A stretch of 64,000 nucleotides of DNA from Burkholderiales bacterium (GTDB taxonomy: Bacteria; Pseudomonadota; Gammaproteobacteria; Burkholderiales; Burkholderiaceae_C): contig JAGWTP010000001.1 of NCBI GenBank assembly GCA_028868895.1, forward strand, positions 82,697 through 146,696, written 5' to 3'. The translations under genes and the position numbers were made by a program. The notes under the pieces are model-generated. The model searched no databases. It was not told the origin of the DNA and saw only the letters and a program-made list of their open reading frames with translations. Below are positions 54,128 through 64,000 of this stretch, piece after piece (the stretch's first letter is position 1; each line of letters starts with the position of its first letter).

Positions 54128-54151
54128 CCCGGCAGCGCCGGGCCCCGCGGG

Positions 54152-54457
54152 TCAGCTGCGCGGCGCGTTGATCGCGGCCGGGTTGGCTGCACCCGGCATC
54201 AGCAGCACGTCGACGCCGTAGAGCTTGGCCAGCGCCGCCAGCTTTGGCGATGCGTTGCGCAACTCGAATGGCTTGCCCCAGGCGTCGGCAGCACGCTGGC
54301 ACTCGAGCAGCACCGCGAGCGCCGACGAATCGAACTGCTGCAGGTTCGACGCGTCGACCACCACCGCCCCTTCGGACTCGCTCTTGATCGCCTGCGTGAG
54401 CAGGCGACGCGTGTCGTTCGCCTCTCGCGCGGTGACGCTGGCCGGCAGCAGCAGCAT
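54152..54457 (-). CDS. mlaB: STAS-domain protein, MlaB-like
   Basis: VVVDASNLQQFDSSALAVLLECQRAADAWGKPFELRNASPKLAALAKLYGVDVLL; position in mla operon. Confidence 0.85.
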   Translation of the reverse strand: MLLLPASVTAREANDTRRLLTQAIKSESEGAVVVDASNLQQFDSSALAVLLECQRAADAWGKPFELRNASPKLAALAKLYGVDVLLMPGAANPAAINAPRS

Positions 54458-54461
54458 CGCG

Positions 54462-55094
54462 TCAGCCCTTGGTCGCGCCAGCGGCCTTGTTGCGCTCGGC
54501 CAGCTTGCTGATCAGGCCGTCGATGCCGCTGGCGCTGATCTCCTGGGCAAAGCTGTTGCGGTAGTTCTCGACCAACCAGACGCCGAGCACGCTCACGTCG
54601 TAGATCTTCCAGCCGGCTGCCGTCTGCTCGAGCCGGTAATCGAGTTGCACCGGATCGCCACTGCCGCGGATCTCGGTTTTCACGACCACATCTTTGGCGT
54701 CGGGCGCACTGCGCATCGGCTTGAGTTCGACCGTCTGGTCACGTACTTGTGCGAGCGCGCCGGAATAGGTGCGCACGAGCAAGGTCTTGAACTCGTCCTG
54801 CAGACGCTTTTGCTGTTCCGGCGTGGCCTGGCGCCAGTAGCGACCGACCGCCGAGGCGGTCATGCGCTGGAAATCGACATACGGCATCACCTTCGCATCG
54901 ACCAGCGCGACGACCTTCTGAACGTCGCCTTGCTTGATCGACTTGTCTGCACGTACTGCGTCGAGCACGTCGGTCGACACGTCTTTGATGAGAGCGTCGG
55001 GCGTCTTACCGGCTTGGGCTTGCGCCGGTATTGCGAACGCCGCAAGACACAAAGCGGCGGCGGTGAGCCACGGGATCATTCGATGCGTCGACAT
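54462..55094 (-). CDS. mlaC: MlaC/Ttg2D phospholipid-binding protein
   Basis: Signal peptide; TASAVGRYWRQATPEQQKRLQDEFKTLLVRTYSGAL; DYRLEQTAAGWKIYDVSVLGVWLVENYRNSF. Confidence 0.93.
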   Translation of the reverse strand: MSTHRMIPWLTAAALCLAAFAIPAQAQAGKTPDALIKDVSTDVLDAVRADKSIKQGDVQKVVALVDAKVMPYVDFQRMTASAVGRYWRQATPEQQKRLQDEFKTLLVRTYSGALAQVRDQTVELKPMRSAPDAKDVVVKTEIRGSGDPVQLDYRLEQTAAGWKIYDVSVLGVWLVENYRNSFAQEISASGIDGLISKLAERNKAAGATKG

Positions 55095-55212
55095 GCTGCT
55101 TCCTCGGTTGTTCACAGGCACGGATGCACCTGCACGGTGCGGACGCCCACGATGAACCATGGGTTCATCACGGGCGCCCACCCAACATCAACGCGCGAAC
55201 CGGCACGTCGGT

Positions 55213-56049
55213 TCACTGCGATGCCGCGGCGGCAGGTGGTGCGACCGCCGACGCCGCGGTGTCGGCAGGCGTCACGGCATCGGCCGGTGCGGCCGCCGAT
55301 GCGGTGGGGTCGGGCGCGGGCGGCGCGTCGTCGCCGTAGACCAGGCTGCGGCGCCGCTGCAGATAGGCGTCGCGCACGAACGTGTACTTGTCGAGCGCGA
55401 TCTCATCGAGCAGCTGGCCGACGCCGAGGAGCTTGGCGCGGGTGTTCACGATCTGCAGTACGGTGACACCGGTCTGCAGCGCGCCATTGCTGATCAGCAT
55501 CCCGGGCGAAGCGTAGTAGCGGTCCAGTGGCAGCGCGATCGAGTCGCGCACCGACGACGGCCCCAGCAGCGGCCAGACCACGTAGGCACCCGCGCCGAAA
55601 CCCCAGCGGCCCAGGGTCTGGCCGAAGTCTTCGTAGTGGTGGTCCAGACCGAATTCGCTCGCGATGTCGAGCACGCCGAAGAAGCCGAACACCGAGTTCG
55701 TCGTCACCCGGACGACGTCTTGAAACGCCGGTTCACCCTTGCCCTGCAGAACGTTGTTGACCGCGGACCACGCATCGGCCATGTTGTTGAAGACGTTGTC
55801 GACGCTGCGGCGCACGAACTGCGGCACGACCTTCGCATAGCCGGTGGCCAGCGGCCTGAGGATGCGCGCGTCGAGGCCTTCGTTGAACGCGAACACCTTG
55901 CGGTTCCAGTTTTCCCACGGATCGAGCCGATCGCCCGGGTCGGCGCGGGCGTTCTTGATCGTGGTCGCGATCGTCGCGCAACCGCCGAACGCAAATGCCG
56001 TCGCCAACAGCAGCGCCAGGGTCACGCGTGAGGTGCGCGAGCGCGTCAC
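55213..56049 (-). CDS. mlaA: MlaA/VacJ-family lipoprotein
   Basis: Lipobox-like LLATAFAFGGC; DPWENWNRKVFAFNEGLDARILRPLATGYAKVVPQFVRRSVDNVFNNMADAWSAVN. Confidence 0.92.
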   Translation of the reverse strand: MTRSRTSRVTLALLLATAFAFGGCATIATTIKNARADPGDRLDPWENWNRKVFAFNEGLDARILRPLATGYAKVVPQFVRRSVDNVFNNMADAWSAVNNVLQGKGEPAFQDVVRVTTNSVFGFFGVLDIASEFGLDHHYEDFGQTLGRWGFGAGAYVVWPLLGPSSVRDSIALPLDRYYASPGMLISNGALQTGVTVLQIVNTRAKLLGVGQLLDEIALDKYTFVRDAYLQRRRSLVYGDDAPPAPDPTASAAAPADAVTPADTAASAVAPPAAAASQ

Positions 56050-56555
56050 TTCTTGCCTCCGCTGCTGGCCGCCGACGGCGCCGGGGCCGGCGTCGAGCCG
56101 GCGTCGGCCGCCTTGTTGAAAAGGAACTGGCTGATCAGGCTTTCGAGCACGACCGCCGATTGGGTTTGCGTGATGGTGTCGCCGGGCGCGAGGTTCTTGT
56201 CCGACGCGCCGGCTTCGAGCCCGACGTACTGATCGCCGAGCAATCCGGAGGTCAGGATGCGGGCCGACGTGTCGGTCGGGAACTGCACGCCGCGCTCGAT
56301 GTCCAGGCGCACCACGCCTTGGTAGGTCTTGGGGTCGAGCGTGATCGAGGTCACCCGCCCGACGGTCACGCCCGCGCTGCGCACCGGCGCGCGCACCTTC
56401 AGGCCGCCGATGTTGTCGAAGCGGGCGATCAACGGATAGGTGTCGCCGGAGCTGAACGTGCCCAGGTTGGCCGCCTTCAGCGCGAGGAACAGCAACCCCA
56501 CGATGCCCAGCAGCACGAACAACCCGACCAGGATCTCGATGCCTCTCTTATTCAT
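56046..56555 (-). CDS. mlaD: MlaD, MCE-domain periplasmic protein
   Basis: MNKRGIEILVGLFVLLGIVGLLFLALKAANLG; GGLKVRAPVRSAGVTVGRVTSITLDPKTY; GLLGDQYVGLEAG. Confidence 0.94.
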   Translation of the reverse strand: MNKRGIEILVGLFVLLGIVGLLFLALKAANLGTFSSGDTYPLIARFDNIGGLKVRAPVRSAGVTVGRVTSITLDPKTYQGVVRLDIERGVQFPTDTSARILTSGLLGDQYVGLEAGASDKNLAPGDTITQTQSAVVLESLISQFLFNKAADAGSTPAPAPSAASSGGKK

Positions 56556-56589
56556 GATGCTTGCCCATCTCCCGGTTTCCTTCCCTGGC

Positions 56590-57369
56590 TCAGTGTTTCG
56601 AGAACATCAGCGCGGTGAGCACGAAGTCCATCGCCAGCACGCTCAACGACGAGATCACCACGGTGCGCGTGGTGGCGTGCGCCACGCCTTCGGGCGTGGC
56701 CTGCGTCTCATAACCCTGGTACACCGCGACGAACGTGCAGATCACGCCGAACACGATGCTCTTGATGATGCCGTTTCCGACATCGCGCCACACGTCGACG
56801 CCGTTCTGCATGATCGACCAGAAATTGCCGTCGTCGACGCCGATCAGTCGCACCGCGACCACGTAGGCACCCAGGATGCCGATCGCCGAAAACAGCACCG
56901 CGAGGATCGGCATCGCGACGATGCCGCCCAGAAAGCGCGGCGCGAGTACGCGGCTCTTCGGGTCGATGGCCATCATCTCCATCGCCGCGAGTTGCTCGCC
57001 GGCCTTCATCAGCCCGATCTCGGCGGTAAGCGACGTGCCCGCGCGGCCGGCGAACAGCAGCGCCGTGACGACCGGCCCGAGTTCACGCACCAGCGAGAGG
57101 TTGACGAGCAGGCCGAGCGACTCCGAGGCACCGTAGGTGACGAGCGCGTAGTACGACTGCAGGGCCAGCACGAAGCCCACCGCCAGCCCCGAAGACATGA
57201 TGATCACCAAAGACAGATTGCCGATCGCGTGGATCTGCGTGACCACCAGGAACGGCCGGCGCAGCGCCGCCGGAATGCTGCGCAGCAGGTCGAAAAAGAA
57301 GAACGCGTGGTGACCGAGCGCGCGCAGCACTTCGAGCGCCCGGCGGCCGAGGTAGGCCAGCGCGTTCAT
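56590..57369 (-). CDS. mlaE: MlaE permease
   Basis: GLAVGFVLALQSYYALVTYGASESLGLLVNLSLVRELGPVVTALLFAGRAGTSLTAEIGLMKAGEQLAAMEMMAIDP. Confidence 0.95.
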   Translation of the reverse strand: MNALAYLGRRALEVLRALGHHAFFFFDLLRSIPAALRRPFLVVTQIHAIGNLSLVIIMSSGLAVGFVLALQSYYALVTYGASESLGLLVNLSLVRELGPVVTALLFAGRAGTSLTAEIGLMKAGEQLAAMEMMAIDPKSRVLAPRFLGGIVAMPILAVLFSAIGILGAYVVAVRLIGVDDGNFWSIMQNGVDVWRDVGNGIIKSIVFGVICTFVAVYQGYETQATPEGVAHATTRTVVISSLSVLAMDFVLTALMFSKH

Positions 57370-57439
57370 CGATGTACCCCACGCGCTTCGGGCGGTAGCA
57401 CCGATCGGGAACAATCGTCGTTGGGTCGTCCGGGCGGTC

Positions 57440-58285
57440 TCATGCCTTGACCCCGAAGTCTTCGGCCATCGGCCTGGCCGGGTAGTGAAAGCGCACCGGG
57501 CCATCGGGCTCGCCGCGGATGAACTGGCGCACCTGCGGGTCTTCGGAGGCATTGAGCTGGCGCGGGTTGCCGTGTGCCACGACGCGCCCCTGCGACGACA
57601 GCAGGTAGGCGTAGTCGCAGATCAGGAAGCACTCCTGCACATCGTGCGACACGATCAGCGAGGTGGCGCCGGTGGTGTCGTTGAGGGTGCGGATCAGGTT
57701 CGCGGCCACCGCCATCGAGATCGGGTCAAGGCCGGCGAACGGCTCGTCATACATGATGAGTTCGGGGTCGAGCGCGATCGCACGGGCCAGTGCCACGCGC
57801 CGCGCCATGCCGCCGGAGACCTCGGAGATGCGCAGGTTCGCGGCGCCGCGCAGGCCCACCGCGTTGAGCTTCATCAGCACGATGTCGCGGATCATCGTGT
57901 CGTCCAGATCGGTGTGCTCGCGCAGCGGGAAGGCGACGTTCTCGAACACCGACAGGTCGGTGAACAGCGCACCGAACTGGAACAGCATGCCCAGGCGCCG
58001 CCGCACCTTGAAGAGCTGCTCGGCGTTGCGCGCGTCGATCACCTCGCCGTCGAATCGCACGCTGCCCTGGTTGACCGCATGCACACCGCCGATCAGGCGC
58101 AACAGGGTCGTCTTGCCACAGCCCGAACCGCCCAGGATCGCCGTAACCTTGCCGCGCGCAAAGCTCAGCGAGACATCGTTGAGGATGGTTCTGCTGGCGT
58201 CGTAGCCGAAGGTGACGTGGTCGACCTCGATCAGGCTTCCTGGACTCAACGGATCGGCGTTCGGGTGACTGGGTTCACTCGGCAT
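57440..58285 (-). CDS. mlaF: MlaF ABC transporter ATPase
   Basis: VTAILGGSGCGKTTLLRLIGG; SEVSGGMARRVALARAIALDPELIMYDEPFAGLDPISM. Confidence 0.95.
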   Translation of the reverse strand: MPSEPSHPNADPLSPGSLIEVDHVTFGYDASRTILNDVSLSFARGKVTAILGGSGCGKTTLLRLIGGVHAVNQGSVRFDGEVIDARNAEQLFKVRRRLGMLFQFGALFTDLSVFENVAFPLREHTDLDDTMIRDIVLMKLNAVGLRGAANLRISEVSGGMARRVALARAIALDPELIMYDEPFAGLDPISMAVAANLIRTLNDTTGATSLIVSHDVQECFLICDYAYLLSSQGRVVAHGNPRQLNASEDPQVRQFIRGEPDGPVRFHYPARPMAEDFGVKA

Positions 58286-58428
58286 TCTTGGGGTGGCTTT
58301 GTCGCGGACCTGGAGACACCGACGCGCCTGGTCGCAGACCGGCCCGCCGTTGAATTCATTGTCGCACGCGCCCTGCGCGCTCGCAGGGCAAACCCGAATG
58401 CGTGGACCTCGCGCTCAAATCGGGAATC

Positions 58429-59907
<1,479 letters not shown>

Positions 59908-60019
59908 GATGCTCTGACTGTTGGTTGCTGCGCTGTGGGAGGGAGCCGAACGCCGGGCCGTCCCGAGCCCGAATGCCAGCCCCTCGAGGGTGGCCGTGGT
60001 TACATCACGGCCGGGGCTG

Positions 60020-64000
<3,981 letters not shown>

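Overview
The window is GC-rich chromosomal DNA. Gene content and order look like a beta-proteobacterium of the order Burkholderiales (inferred, no search run). It is almost entirely conserved core genes: nrdA/nrdB, ampD, pilR/pilS, ffh, ftsY, tRNA-Met, a PAS/GGDEF cyclase, an MBL/flavin-monooxygenase/DUF2783/hmgA cluster, miaB, hemA-prfA-prmC, grxD, ubiX, proS, rppH, rplU-rpmA-obgE-proB, ispB, tRNA-Pro, pilB-pilC-pilD-coaE-zapD-yacG, pobA, groES-groEL, DUF1631, engB, cytochrome c4, resB-ccsB, mlaFEDACB with an embedded mlaA, and gltD plus partial gltB. I saw no CRISPR array, transposase, integrase, phage module, toxin-antitoxin pair or recognisable defence system. The less ordinary signals are in non-coding or accessory positions: a predicted cloverleaf fold filling the ffh/DUF2726 gap, two micro-ORFs chained by ATGA overlaps into miaB, twin NrdR-like boxes on the nrdA promoter, an MBL-fold protein lacking its second metal site next to a flavin monooxygenase and hmgA, a beta-barrel-like gene inserted in a conserved block with a nested inverted repeat after it, and several operon-internal hairpins. 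None of these amounts to a proven new system; each is listed with a test.
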